This document shows positions 32,983 through 45,275 of a DNA stretch of 64,000 nt, in pieces. A model generated the notes under the pieces. That model saw only the letters and a list, made by a program, of their open reading frames with translations. It had not been told where the DNA came from and did no database searches. Numbering within the stretch: the stretch's first letter is position 1; every line of letters starts with the position of its first letter. Origin of the DNA: Adenanthera pavonina. Lineage: Eukaryota; Streptophyta; Magnoliopsida; Fabales; Fabaceae. The stretch is from contig JAIVEN010000024.1 of the NCBI GenBank assembly GCA_026686845.1, positions 10,527,501 to 10,591,500 of the forward strand, in the 5' to 3' direction. Made by a program: the position numbers and the translations under genes.

Positions 32983-35900
32983 ATGTCGGCGATAGAGAAG
33001 CTGTTCGTTCAAATCTTCGAGAAGAAGAAGCGAATCATCGATCAGGCCCATCGCCAGTGCCATCTCTTCGACCAGCACTTGGTCTCTAAACTCCTTATCG
33101 ACGGAATCGTCCCTCCTCCATGGTTGTCCAATCCTGTGCTTCCCTCGCTCACATCAGATCCCAAAGGTAATGCTTCATCTCGTTCCTTAGAAACCCATTT
33201 TTCTCTTAATGGACTTGATTTGGGCTTATTAGACTTGACATTTGTGTTGTTAGGATCACAATATAGATTTGGAAGTTTGTGGATTAGTTTCTGGTCTCGA
33301 GAGTGAAAATTCAATCATAGGTTGACTGTCACAGGACCAACGTGTTTCCAGTGTTTCCTTGTTTTATGGTTGTCTTTCAGTACGTAAATTAGAGGGGGAT
33401 TGGGGAAGGAAGAGATTGCAATTTTTTTTATTTTTTGGCTAAATCAGGGAATGTGTTTTCTTTTGCCCCACTTTTCTTTGATTGTATTGCTATAAAAATT
33501 CACGATGGTTTTATTTTTCATATGTTTTCTCTTGCATTATATTGAGTATTGTGCACCAAATTTCAGGATGTTTCTGTCAAGGAAGGAGTTAAAATTGAAG
33601 AAAATTATTTTTGTCAACTTGAAGCTTTCTAACTTAGTAAACTAAAATTTTCCCACAGCTTTTATCATTCACAAGAGCAACTGCAATGTATTGCTTCTTT
33701 TCTAGTTTCTTGACATGTGGATTATTTTCAGAAATGCTAAAAGGGGTGCAAATATATTACGTAAGTATACAAGAAGCACAATGATCTAAAAAGGAACAAA
33801 AATAAAGAATTTTTTTTTTTTTTTTTGCGTCAAAAGCATTGGTTTGCCGGAAAATTGGGGTTTAAGAGAAGTTTATACCTACAGGAAATGTCTCTGGTAT
33901 TTTTAAGTAATTGACACGGGCTATTACGATAGGGAGGATCCAGCATCTTTTTGATCAATGGGACAAGAGGTAAACCCTGTATAGTACAAATTCACACTAG
34001 TTATCCTTTATTTTGCTTTATGTAAGTCAAATCTATGATTTTTCCAGTTTTGGAAGCCTTACAACTCCACAGTGATTTCATAGTTTTTGTCAAGAGGAGC
34101 ATAATTATTCTGAGGTGTTGCTGAATCTGTGCATATTTCCAATGTTCTGTCATGCTTAATTTTCTGTGGCAGAATGCTACTCCAGTTTTCCTTTCTTTCT
34201 TTCTTGTTTTATCTGTAAAATATGGAATTAGCTAGGGGGATTGAATTTACCTCAACATAGTGTTACTATATTATATGCTGCTAATTAACATTGAATTGAA
34301 CTCAAGTAGTGCTTCTCATCTGGTTATATGTGTGCCAGTATGTCTCGGGCAATTTTGTTTTGGTAAATTTAATCCTGATTCATTCAAAATTTTTTCTGCC
34401 CGTGCAGATTTGAATGAGGATGATCTTATATTTGGAGCTCTATTCTCACGAGTACAATCTACAATTCCTTTCTCGGATCGTCATTGCAGTCTGCAGGGCA
34501 ACCTGGTTGCTACAATTGATGATGATCAGCCTCAAAGTGGTTTACATAGTGAATTGCATGCTTTCAGAAAAGACTGTGATGCAGGAGATGGACTTTCAAA
34601 TTTGCCAGATTGCTCTGTCAATAATGTTGGAAGTTCCTCTATTAGTGCTCCCGAAATGGATTCTGGTGTTATATCTCCTCAAATTCAGATGGAATCAAGA
34701 ATCTCACAGAATTACAACGACCCAGCTCTGTCACTGGCAAAGTTACAACGATCAAAGTCAAGGCAGAGGGCTTTGGAACTTCGTCATAGTGCAAAGGCAG
34801 CTAAAAGCTGTTCAGATGATAATAATACTGGTGTTTGTGCTGGCAGAAAAACAGGTTCCACAACTTCTTCCCTACTGTTGGACCATGACTGGGTGAAAGC
34901 TTCTGATACCAATATCCTTAGTTGTGCCGCAGAAGAAGTAAAAAGAGGTGAGTGTTTGACTCACAGAAATGACCAGTCTAATTATTGTGGACGTGTTACA
35001 AGATCTAGAAGCTTGGCACAGAAACTTAACTCCTCAAATGAGGTTAGTTCTTCCATAGTGAAGGAAGATAGTCCAGAGTCTAATAATGTGATTGAAAGTT
35101 TGAAGCCAGTTAATCCCCCTTGTTTTACAAGTGGAAGTTGTGAAGCTAAGGAGACAGATAAAGGAGATTATCAGATGGGGGAAACAGAAAGCAATGCTTA
35201 TAGTAAGAGATTAACAAGATCTAGAAGTAACAGCCAAGCAAAATGTGGCAATGAATTGTTGAAGCTTGAAAGTACCCTGGTTGGAGGCAAGGGAATCGAA
35301 CTCCGGGATTCTATGCAACCATTAGTTAACTGTGATGGAAATGAAAGTCGGAGGAAAACAACCAAAGGTGGCGACTGCTGGAGTGACAAACAAGAAAGCG
35401 ATGTTCACTGTAAGATAAGAAGGTTACCTGGAAGTTTCTGTCAGTCACCTAATGAAGATGTCTTGATGACTGGTGGTTCTTTAAGGCCAATCTGTAAATC
35501 AACTCAATCACCTCAACCTTCAGTTTTACAGCATTCACAGCCTCCTGCAAGGCCTGTTGTTGGTTCCTTCCGTGGTCAGAAGGATCCAGATTTATGTGCA
35601 GTAAAAGTGAAGAGCAATGAAGGAATATCTAAGCCTGTCAGTTCCATTTTCTGTGATAAAATTTTTACCTGCTCTAAATCTGCTGCTTCTAACAATTGTC
35701 ATGAGTTAGAGAGTACTGAAACTGCTGCTGGAAGATCCTCTTCAAGTGAAAAAGATTGCAAATTAGATGCAGAAATTGCAATGGATTCTGCAGAAGTTGC
35801 AGCAGCAGCTTCTTGTAGAAATGCAAGGGCTGTAACTACCTCCACAACTGAAGGGTCATTGAGGCCTGTGAATTCTTCCGATTTAGATAGCAGAGATTCA

Positions 35901-38900
35901 AGGTATCAACATTTTATTTTGAACAAGTCTTTGCTTGTAAAATCTTTACATGATGAAAGAGTTGTGGCCGAGAAATCGTTGGATATTCAAGAAAATATAA
36001 TATCAGGTGCCAATATCACTCATAATATTGATGATAGATCTGCTGGAGCTTGCCTAGGGTCTTCCCCTAAGATTGGATTAGACGTTTCAGCCTCGCCGCC
36101 CTCTAATTTTGTAATGTCTGTGAAGCCCAAACAACTTGATTTTGATAATGTTGAAGAATTGATTATGAGTGGAATTCCTAGCGCTGATTTGAAAGTGGGA
36201 GGAGAGGAGTTACCGCCAGAGAAAGGACCTTTGACCGTGGATAAGCAATTGCTGGGGACGGAGGAAGTTACAGTCAGAGAAGACGGACCTCAAATGAAAT
36301 TTTGTGAAAGCCATATCGAGGAGACTGATGCACCCATTAAACCGCTAAATGACATGTCATCCAAATCAGAGTTATCTACGGTTCAGAAGGAGTTGTGTCC
36401 TCATCCTTCCCTAGAAAGTCAAGACTTAACCCTAGAGGCATCTGCCTCAATGAACCGCTTAATTCCATCAGAAGCTGCTTGTCAAAATTTATCTGAAGGT
36501 TTCCCGAAGGAAGCTATGGCATACAAATTTGTTTCAGAAAACATTTATGCTGGAAGTGATGAATGTAGTTCTAAAATATTGGAGGCTTCTTCTACAGCAG
36601 TTACTGACAGTGATCTGCTTGGAAATGCAGTTCAAACTGGTGCAGATCTTGCAGTTGGCTTATCTTCTGCTGCTGCTATGGGTGAATTGAACATATCTTT
36701 GACACACCTCGTCCCAAGTTCTGGCATTTGCCTATATCAAAATAATAAGTTATCGAAGGCGAAGTGGCACATTGATGAAAAAGATGCTGCTTCTTCAAGA
36801 AAGTTCGAGATTGAGAAAAATTCCACTGGGAGTTTTGCCTCTGATATGGACCATTCTTGCCCTCAGCATAAGAGAAGAAAGACTGAAAGTCAAGCAGAGA
36901 AATCTCTACCTGCCTCTCCAAACCTCCTGGAAAAGCCACATGAATCTAGTAACCAAAGGTTGGTGAGTGAGAACTCGAATATCAAAGAAGATAACCGAGA
37001 GGCTGCCTTAGAAGTTCAACATTTGACATCTCATCAAGGGGACATAGAAAATTCGTATGTCAGTGACAGCCCAGCTGGAGAAATGCAAAATACCAGGGGT
37101 TTCCACATAATGGAAGGGTCTTCCCTTGAAGTAAGATCGGACCAGGTACCTCATTTTCTGTTTCACATTCCGACATTATTGAGATTGGATTGTGTAGGAC
37201 TTTCTTTTCCATGGACTGGTGTTGAGTCTGAGTTTTCTGTATATGTTGCAACGGTGAAAGTTTATGTCAGTGCACATTATATGGCATTAAACATCTTTCA
37301 ACCTTTAGACTATAAAATTATCATGCAGCTTGCTATGGCACAGACATAAATAGATCTATTTTGATGGACGATCACATTTTTTAAGGAAATTATATTAATG
37401 ATAGTTGCTTCTGAATTTCATGGGACATTGAAAGCAGTGTGATTTTCAGTCTTCCAACAAATTGTTGTTTGAATGTAATGTTATTTCAGAAAGCAAGCAA
37501 ACTTCAGAAACAATCGAACTTTTTGTTTGTCAAGTTATTAGAAATTTAAATACCTGAGTGAATTTCGATCGTTTAGAAAACTGAGATTGCAAAAGTTTGA
37601 TTTTAGAATCAGTTTACCAGTTGAGCAAGAATAAGGAATAAAGGTATAGGAGAGGGAAAGCCCGGTAGAGAAAGCTCAATACCGAACGAGTCAAACATTA
37701 AGATTCAACCTGTACAGTAGGATAGTGTTCTTTTTCTTTCTGAAAAAGCAAAGAAATATAAGTTTAATTGTAGTTAAAAGACAGGTTTCAAGTTTCCTTG
37801 ATCAAATAGAAACGAACTGCCTTCAATGTTAAAGTTTACATGCGCCAAATCTTTTTTTTTTCTTTTTTCCTTTTTTTTAAAAAAAAAACCCTAGTCAAGT
37901 AAAACCTGAAAAAAAAAAATCCCGAGCGGTAAGCCGGTAATGGAAACCTAATCGATTATAATTCTACAGATCAGAATACATGCAGTCAAGTTCACCATAA
38001 TATATATTTTCAAATTTAGTACTAATAATTCACTTATTCTTGTCTCTACCAATGTCAATTTGTTCCAAATTGTTTTCCTCTAGCTGGCCATTTCACGATG
38101 GTGATGATACAATTTGTGCTGTTGGTTTTTGAGCCTTCATGTCTTTGGTTTATGAAATGCATTACAAGAAGTACTTCAATTCCAAGTAATTTAGCTTCCT
38201 GTGGTTGGCCTGTACAACAAAAAATGATAGCTTCACCTGCAATCATGTATAATAGGGTTGATCTTATTCCTGAAACGTAAAATGTGTCAAAAGCATGATC
38301 TGAATACCGATATATCTTGTGGGTATTTATGAAAGTAAGGACTGGACTAGATAGTGAATTAATAGATTTTATCGCAATCCATGGCTGTTGGCTTTAATTA
38401 AAGTTTGGCCTATATGGTTCTTTGCTTGATATGACATCAATCTTTCTATATGTTATTTGCTTGTATTCATAAACAAGTTTGCACTGGGCAAGAATGGCAT
38501 GAGCAACTGCATTCTACAAATTTCCTGTCCTCTTTCTCTAGAGACAGTTCTTTATATGATTTTCCTCTCAGCAGAAATTTAGCTTGGATGGAAGGGACAG
38601 AAGTGGCAACACTCTTCTTACTTTCACTTCAAGTGCATTAGGAGAATCCCTTGTACCTAGTTTGACTGAAAAGGGTTCTAGCAACTCTCTCAATTGTTTG
38701 ACGAAACAAAAGGTAGTGGCAAATTCATGTGGTTTTGATATTGGCTCGACTAAGCAGTGCACCATAGACAAGAACATGGATGCCGAAGGAAGCAATTCGA
38801 GAATAATTTATCCAGGAGGGACTGCTAAACTCTTTGAAGGTTCTTCTGTTTCTCAAGGGATCCAACGCTCGGATCCGATTGGTACAGACGAGTCTGCACC

Positions 38901-41900
38901 TGAGATTGAAGGGTTCATTATCCAACCAGATGAGGTACGGCCATGCACTGATGGAGATCAAATTGAATTAGAAAAGCTAAACTTGTCAAGTGATCCAGTT
39001 GAATATGGTTCCATTCTGGAGCGCCTTGGCAATTCTACTTTCATGCATTCTCCGTTGGACTCTTCTTCAAAGCCATATAGATTGCACACGATACCAGATC
39101 TTTATCGGTCTTTACCAAATGGACTTGTCGAGGGCATGTTGAATATGAGGACTTCCCTTCCTGAAAATGGTGAGAGTGGAAAGTCGTTTTCTGATTGCCT
39201 ACCGAATTGTAAAGTTCAATCAACTTGGGACATCAAGAAAAGTTGTGCTTCTCCAATTCAAACACTATGGGATAGAATTAATTCAAAATACGGCAGTTCA
39301 GGTAAACGAGATAGTTCAAAACCGGAGCTGCCTTGTATTGACGAAGAAAATGAAGCTGCTGATGAAATAGCTAATACTTTCCAAAATAGGATTCGTCCAG
39401 AAGTGGCCACTGGCTCAATCATAAGAGAACCACTTGCCGAAATTACTGATAATGCAAACCTTTCATTAGTTTCTCAAGATGATATGCTAGCTGATGGACA
39501 TGGTCTAGATTCGGTAACCAGAGAGTTCAGCTTCTGTGGCACTGACAATCAGGTAAAACAGAAGCTTGAAAAAGGCAGTGCCGGTAAGAGAAGATTCACC
39601 GGTAAGGGAAAGGAGAACCAAAGTATATCCCGAGGAGCAAATCGGGCCAAGAGAACCACTGAATCGCTTCGCAATAGATGCAGTAGACCCAAGTTTTCTG
39701 GAAAAAATAGCATCAATAAAGGTCCCACTTATTCCGGTGGAAAGTCTTCGTGCAGCAATATTGTATCCAACATCACATCCTTCATTCCACTTGTGCAACA
39801 GAAACAAGCGGCAGAAGTTATTACAGGTAATTGATCTTATTTAGTACATTTACTTGCAGGATGAATTTTACTATTTGTCTATTGCCAGGATTTCCTTCTT
39901 GAGGCTTGAATTTCAGCATGCAGACTTGCAATAGATTTAGGACGCAAATAATTATTTATTTCGTCATGCTTGGGAGCATCCAATTTATCCATTTTTGTCT
40001 CATCATACAGTTCCATCATCTATAGTTTAGATTCATTATATTGGCTATCTTGTGGGCTGAGAAATACTTTTTTATCTCTTTTATTTTCTGTTTCTATGTC
40101 TAATGATAATGATAATTGTGTCATATCGAGGTTCCTGTCTTCTGCTTGGTCATTTAATTCATGAATTGCATGATTGTCGTAGGAGGCTATTTACCTTCTT
40201 AAAGGCGAGCCTACTTGCATAATTATATGTTCCCTCATTCCTCACAACTTATATGCTAACGTCCATTTGCATGGTCTTTATCTGATCTGGCAAGAGAGGA
40301 ATAGGATAATTCCCAAATTTCAGTCATTAGAATTTTGCAAACTAGGGTCAGGAATACGATCTTGTATTCTCTAAATAGCAATTATGTGATGAGAACTATA
40401 ATGTTTATTTGAGTAGTGCAATTTTCTGTGCATGAAAGAGATGTTCGGACCCTCTGGAGATAGCCCCAATGATGAAAGCTCTGAGTGGGCTGAGGTGGAG
40501 TGTAGGTATTGAACAAGGTTTGAATTTTTGTTCGTGTAATTTACTGTGTGTGAGCATGCTGTAAGGGGGTCATTGCAGTCAACAGAACTCACAGCACACC
40601 CTATTTTATTAGACTACGTGTACATTGTTTTCGCCACTCAAATATGCTCACATGTATCAGCGCTGATACCCGTAGCTTTTCTCTCTTGGAATTGAAATTA
40701 TAAGCATGATGGCAGTGGCTGTATTCTTTAAGATGTTAATGTTATTATGGTTTGGTATTTTTCTTTTACGTTTACTATTTGTGAACACATAGGGAAGAGG
40801 GACATCAAAGTGAAAGCCCTTGAGGCTGCTGAGGTTGCGAAGCGTTTGGCCGAAAAGAAAGAGAATGAACGTAAGATGAAAAAGGAAGCGATGAGACTTG
40901 AGCGGGAAAGAATGGAGCAAAACAACCTAAGGCAGCTGGAGCTGGAGAACAGAAAGAAAGAGGAGGAACGAAAGAAAAAGGAGGCAGAAATAGCGGCTAA
41001 GAAGAGACAAAGGGAGGAAGAAGAAAGGAAGGAGAAGGAAAGAAAAAGGAAGCGTGTTGAGGAAGCAAAGAGGAAGCACCAAGAGAATGAGAAAAATGAG
41101 AAGATATGTGCTAAGAAAGAAGAAAAAGGAACAAAATGCCGTGCTGCTGTAAAATGCTGCCTTCTGATTAAATATTTCTCTTTTCCTTCATTTTTTTTAT
41201 TATTAAAGTGCTAATACTTTGTCTTTCCGTTCTAGGTTGATGGAAAAAATGAAAGCAAGGAATGTATAGATGGAAGGGAAAAATGCAAGAACTTGGAAAA
41301 TAACAGAGAAAGCAACATGAACAGACCTTTGGCTGAAACTTCTATTATCAATAACCCAACCACTGATGAAACAAAAGAAAGCCTAAAACATTTTGAAGCT
41401 GTGAATGATAGTGGTAATACAGAAAAGGTAACATTCTATTATCAAGAACCCAACCACTGATGAAACAAAAGAAAGCCTAAAACATTTTGAAGCTGTGAAT
41501 GATAGTGGTAATACAGAAAAGGTAACATTCGTGGCTGTGGCTTTCTTCAACCCCTTGCATTTTCAGTGATTTCACGGCAGTTAGGTATTAGTCGAGGGCC
41601 TAGAAATTTTTTTCCCGTCCAAGACAAACACCCAGAGAAGAAACGGAGGAAAATAGTATCTTGGAATCTATTTGGTGTCAGGACTGCTGACAATGCATGA
41701 TTTTTTTTTTCTCAAAGTTGAAGCGTTTGCCAAAGTCTGTGAACCTTTAAAATCTTACCTGTTGAATAATTATATGCATTTGTATAACCATCATGAGATT
41801 AAATTTCTCTACAGATAATTGGCAATACAATCAAAGGAGCTGAAGATAATGATTTGATCGTCCAAAACACGATTGAAGAGCAATCATATGACATTTCTCC

Positions 41901-42497
41901 ATATAAAGGCTCAGATGATGAAGATGAAGATGAGGATGCCTCCACAGATAATAATAAATTTGTCCCTTCATGGGCAAGGTTTGTGACTCTCCCTCCATTA
42001 AGGACCTTATTAATTACCTAACGTTGCTTCTTGATGGCTTACTCAGGGTTTGAAACCCTCATGACATTCATAATTCAAATTGAAATCGGAAAATAAATCA
42101 AATAAAAGCTTCAATCACACGTAATGCATGCTCATGCCATTTTCAGTCATAGAATTCTCGCAGTAGGCGAGATGATTACAAGTGTTCATAATCTCATTTG
42201 CTTTGATTTAGAATATCTACATGTTTGCAAATGTTTTGGAGTAACTAAAAGCTTCAATCACTCTTAAGAGTCTTCCTGCTTTTCTGCAGTAAAAATCGCC
42301 TGTTCTTGGCTGTTTCTTCCCAGAAATTGGTAGACCCAGAAACCATATTTCCTCTGCAAAGCTTTTGCAATATTGCGGAAGGTAACGAAGTCCTCATAGA
42401 CGAGAAATATTTATGGAATAACCACTGTGTAGTATATTCTAAGCAATAATTGCATTCTTTTGTAGTTCTCCTGCCTCGAAAGCTTCAAGCTAAGTAG
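32983..42497 (+). CDS. WYR: INCENP-like inner centromere protein (WYRD type), 8 exons
   Basis: Spliced model: 32983-33166, 34408-37145, 38575-39826, 40793-41148, 41236-41427, 41815-41978, 42290-42381, 42466-42497; all introns GT-AG, phases consistent, 1669 residues. The N-terminus (MSAIEKLFVQIFEKKKRIID, then FDQHLVSKLLIDGIVPPPWL) matches the conserved start of plant INCENP. Exon 2 is Ser-rich and disordered with three RSRS-type repeats (RVTRSRSLAQK, RLTRSRSNSQA). Exon 3 has a KEN box (1320-1322). Exon 4 is a long Glu/Lys/Arg single helix or coiled coil (about 1397-1500), as in INCENP. Exons 6-8 encode the C-terminal IN-box (SYDISPYKGSDDED, FVPSWASKN, FCNIAEVLLPRKLQ; about 1599-1669), which binds and activates Aurora kinase. 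The Arabidopsis homologue WYRD is of similar length and acts in mitosis and gametophyte cell fate. Introns 1 (1241 bp), 2 (1429 bp) and 3 (966 bp) hold no other gene; intron 2 has T-run/A-run sequence at 37850-37920. Confidence 0.93.
41341..41528 (+). repeat. 94-bp tandem duplication across the exon 5 / intron 5 border
   Basis: 41341-41434 and 41435-41528 are nearly identical (one clear difference, AAT versus AAG). The unit covers the last 87 bases of exon 5 and the first 7 of intron 5, so the splice donor GTAACATTC exists twice (41428 and 41522). Only the first donor keeps the frame; reading on from it reaches a TGA 10 codons into the second copy. Confidence 0.92.
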
Positions 42498-43831
42498 GGA
42501 ATTCATAAAGTAGTGATTCTTTTCTTCTTGATCTCCAAGGAGGCTCAGATAGATGTATAGAAAGAGAAGCAGATTGAGGTGAGTGAAAAAGATATAGAAT
42601 GTAGAAAAACGTGAGGACTGGTTTATTCATTCTCTGTCCAGCTACTCGTGAAAGGAGATGAAGGTAGAAGCTGTCACGGGTACACCATTATGAGGAGGTT
42701 TCTTGTTTCTCAGCAATTCATAGCATCGTTGATTTGGTGAAACCTGAAATGTGAGAGGTTGTAATGCCATTGAAGGGTGTTTTTGGATTTTAGTGTATTG
42801 TTTAAAACGTGAGATCAGCTAGAAGTCAGTGCATATTAATGAGTGTTTTTGTGCAAAGAAAATGAGAAGGTAGGAATATATGAATAGTAGATTATATGCA
42901 TAACTTCATTTTAATTCGGTAGTTTCTATTATGAAAAAATTGAATTTTTGTGAACATATGTAACTATGAAGACCATAAAAGGACTGTGTGCATCTAACAT
43001 TATTTCCAATGATCTAATTATCCTCCCACCAAAAAAAAATGATGTAATTATCCATTGGGCCTGGTCTGGCGAACTAGGTTTCTGGCCCACTGCTAAGCCC
43101 TAGAACTGGCAATCAGAATATATAATGGGTGAAAAGGGCAATGAGGAGATAAAATGAAACCATGGGTTTTATAAACAATGGGCCTTCTACTGTATTTATT
43201 TGTGATGACTACTTCGGGAAACTAGCCTTAGGATTCTGATGTTAGGTTGCTTTTGATTTTAGGGAAAATTCATAGGTAATGTGGAAGAAGTATATTTTCA
43301 AAATGGTACCATGAACAATTAATATACACAAATTTCTAACTGATTCACACATTTTTAACTAAAAGACATCCCTTTGGAAATAATGTTTGCTTCATGGTAC
43401 CTACTTGGAATTTTCCCTTGATTTTATTTTGTGGAGTGTGGTTCAAGGCATTGCCAGGTTGTGCCATTAACCAATGAGATAGAACTACGGTTGCGAAAAA
43501 GAACTTTTATTTTCTAGAAGTGTTTCAAAATTTTAAGGTATGTTAACAATATCTGTTTTGTAGTTTAGAATTTTGACTCTTCAAGGTGAAATCAAGATTA
43601 ATAATGTACAGTATATTTATGAAGTATAATGATGTAATGGGCCACAAAAAACAGAAAGGAAAAATTCAAAAAATATATCAAGGAAAGAACTTAATTCCAC
43701 AAAAGTAATGAAATTTCCACCAATTAGTATAAGGTACCAGTGTATGAAAGTGGAATTATACAATTTGGTAAAAAGTCAAAAATGGCCCTGCCCACATAAT
43801 GTAACTGCACAACCTCCGTCCTAGTTCAAAT
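42498..43831. other. 3' flank of the INCENP-like gene
   Basis: The first few hundred bases should be 3' untranslated region; I could not place a poly(A) site with confidence. The rest is AT-rich with no gene recognised. Confidence 0.5.
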
Positions 43832-43905
43832 TGCTCTACTTCACTCTCTCTCTCTTGTTTGAAACCTAGACCAAAATCCTTTGCTCTCTCTCTCTCTCTC
43901 ATACC
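43832..43905. repeat. CT microsatellite tracts
   Basis: Two (CT)n runs, near 43843-43857 and 43884-43900, in a pyrimidine-rich stretch. Confidence 0.8.
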
Positions 43906-43963
43906 TCTATGGCAAGACAATCAAGACTCTAGCTCAGTCTCTCACTCTCTATGTCGTTTTCTC

Positions 43964-44325
43964 TAGAGCTGTCAATCCGGGCTAACCCGGCCCATTTGGA
44001 CCGACCCGCCTTGAGTCGAGCTAAAAAGTCTAGATTGATATACGGGCTCGGGCTTTTAAAGCCGAGCCAGTACATTGCAGGCCCATACTTTTTAAATATT
44101 ATTATTTTTTTTAAAAAAAATTCATATAATTTTTTAAATTAATACAATTAATTATCATCATTGTTTACTAAAAATTAATATAATATTTAAATTTTACAAT
44201 TTATACATTATTAATTAATAATATAATATATATATATATTATTAATTAAACAAAAATAGGAAGAAAAAAAAGAACACAGGCTTCTTGGGCTGACCTGCGG
44301 GGCTTAACCCATTTTGAAAGTTCTA
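43964..44325. mobile_element. hAT-like MITE with 8-bp target duplication
   Basis: Ends TAGAGCTGTCAA (left) and, on the minus strand, TAGAACTTTCAA (right) match at 10 of 12. Flanks GTTTTCTC (43956-43963) and GTTCTCTC (44326-44333) form an 8-bp TSD with one mismatch, the size made by hAT transposases. GC-rich subterminal parts (CGGGCTAACCCGGCCC and GGGCTGACC...GGGGCTTAACCC) surround an AT-rich core. 362 bp, no coding sequence. Confidence 0.82.
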
Positions 44326-44333
44326 GTTCTCTC

Positions 44334-44894
44334 ATGCCAACTCGACAAGACCTATTGTTTAGTGTGTTGTTGTTGTGGTTCATTTGTCCAGTGAAGGTTT
44401 GTTCTCTAACCCTAACTCTGATCTTCTTTTAGAAAATGAATTGTAGGGGTTTAATAAGTTTTGTATATGGTTAATTTGTGTAATGAACGCATGTCATTGT
44501 ACCCATTTTCTCATTGTCTTCATTTGAGGGGATTGAAAAAATTAATACTTTTACAATCTTTCTAGTGTTGTGGAGATTGTTTAAGTTGAAATAGTATGGA
44601 ATGGTAATCCCTTTGCACATGAAGGAGTTGCTAGTTTATTTACAACATTTGCTCCGAACTTTGCAATTGATTCAAGGTTATTGCGAATGAATGACTGATT
44701 GACTTTGGCCCTATAGTGTCTTTTGATTTTGATTGTTGGGAAATTAGGTGAGCATTGCATTATATGTTATTATTGAACTAACTGTATCTTTTAAAGTGAT
44801 TTTAGGGGAATGCAATTGATCAATGGATGATTACAATGAATCTTGAATGAGTTTGTGAGGATGTGGATGAGTTAATTAGTTAATTGGCATTCTA
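44334..44894. other. AT-rich spacer, nothing recognised
   Basis: No reading frame or element border that I can support. Confidence 0.45.
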
Positions 44895-45275
44895 TTTGCT
44901 TGTGAACATGGTGTGTTTGCAACTAAAAAATGCTTATCTACAACAAAGTAAAAGTTGCTCGAACTGATCCAAATGAACTGCTGATTTTGCAAGTGAAGAT
45001 AGTGTGTTTGCAATAAAAAAAATGCTTATTTACAATTAACTAAAAATCTAATCTAACTAATAGAAAGGAATTGCTAATTTTGCAAGTGAAGATGGTGTGT
45101 TTGCAATTGAAAATTGCTTATTTACAATTGACCAAAGATGTCTTCTAATTGATTGAAATGAACAGCTCATTTGCAAGTAGAACTGGGAGGTTTGCAACTA
45201 AAAATAGCTTATTTACAGTAAAGTGAAGAAGGTGTGTTTGCAGGTGAAAATCACTTATTTGGAATTGATCATTGA
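44895..45275. repeat. Degenerate tandem array, unit about 92 bp
   Basis: The block GAAGATGGTGTGTTTGCAA...TGCTTATTTACAA recurs near 44904, 44995, 45087, 45180 and 45228. The first spacings are about 92 bp, the last about 48 bp. Copies are diverged (roughly 75-85% alike). The array sits just before the basic reading frame at 45285. Confidence 0.72.

Noticed and set aside
41428..41522. Exon 5 extended to the second copy of the duplicated donor
   Set aside because: It introduces an in-frame TGA after 10 codons, while the first donor keeps the frame to the IN-box.
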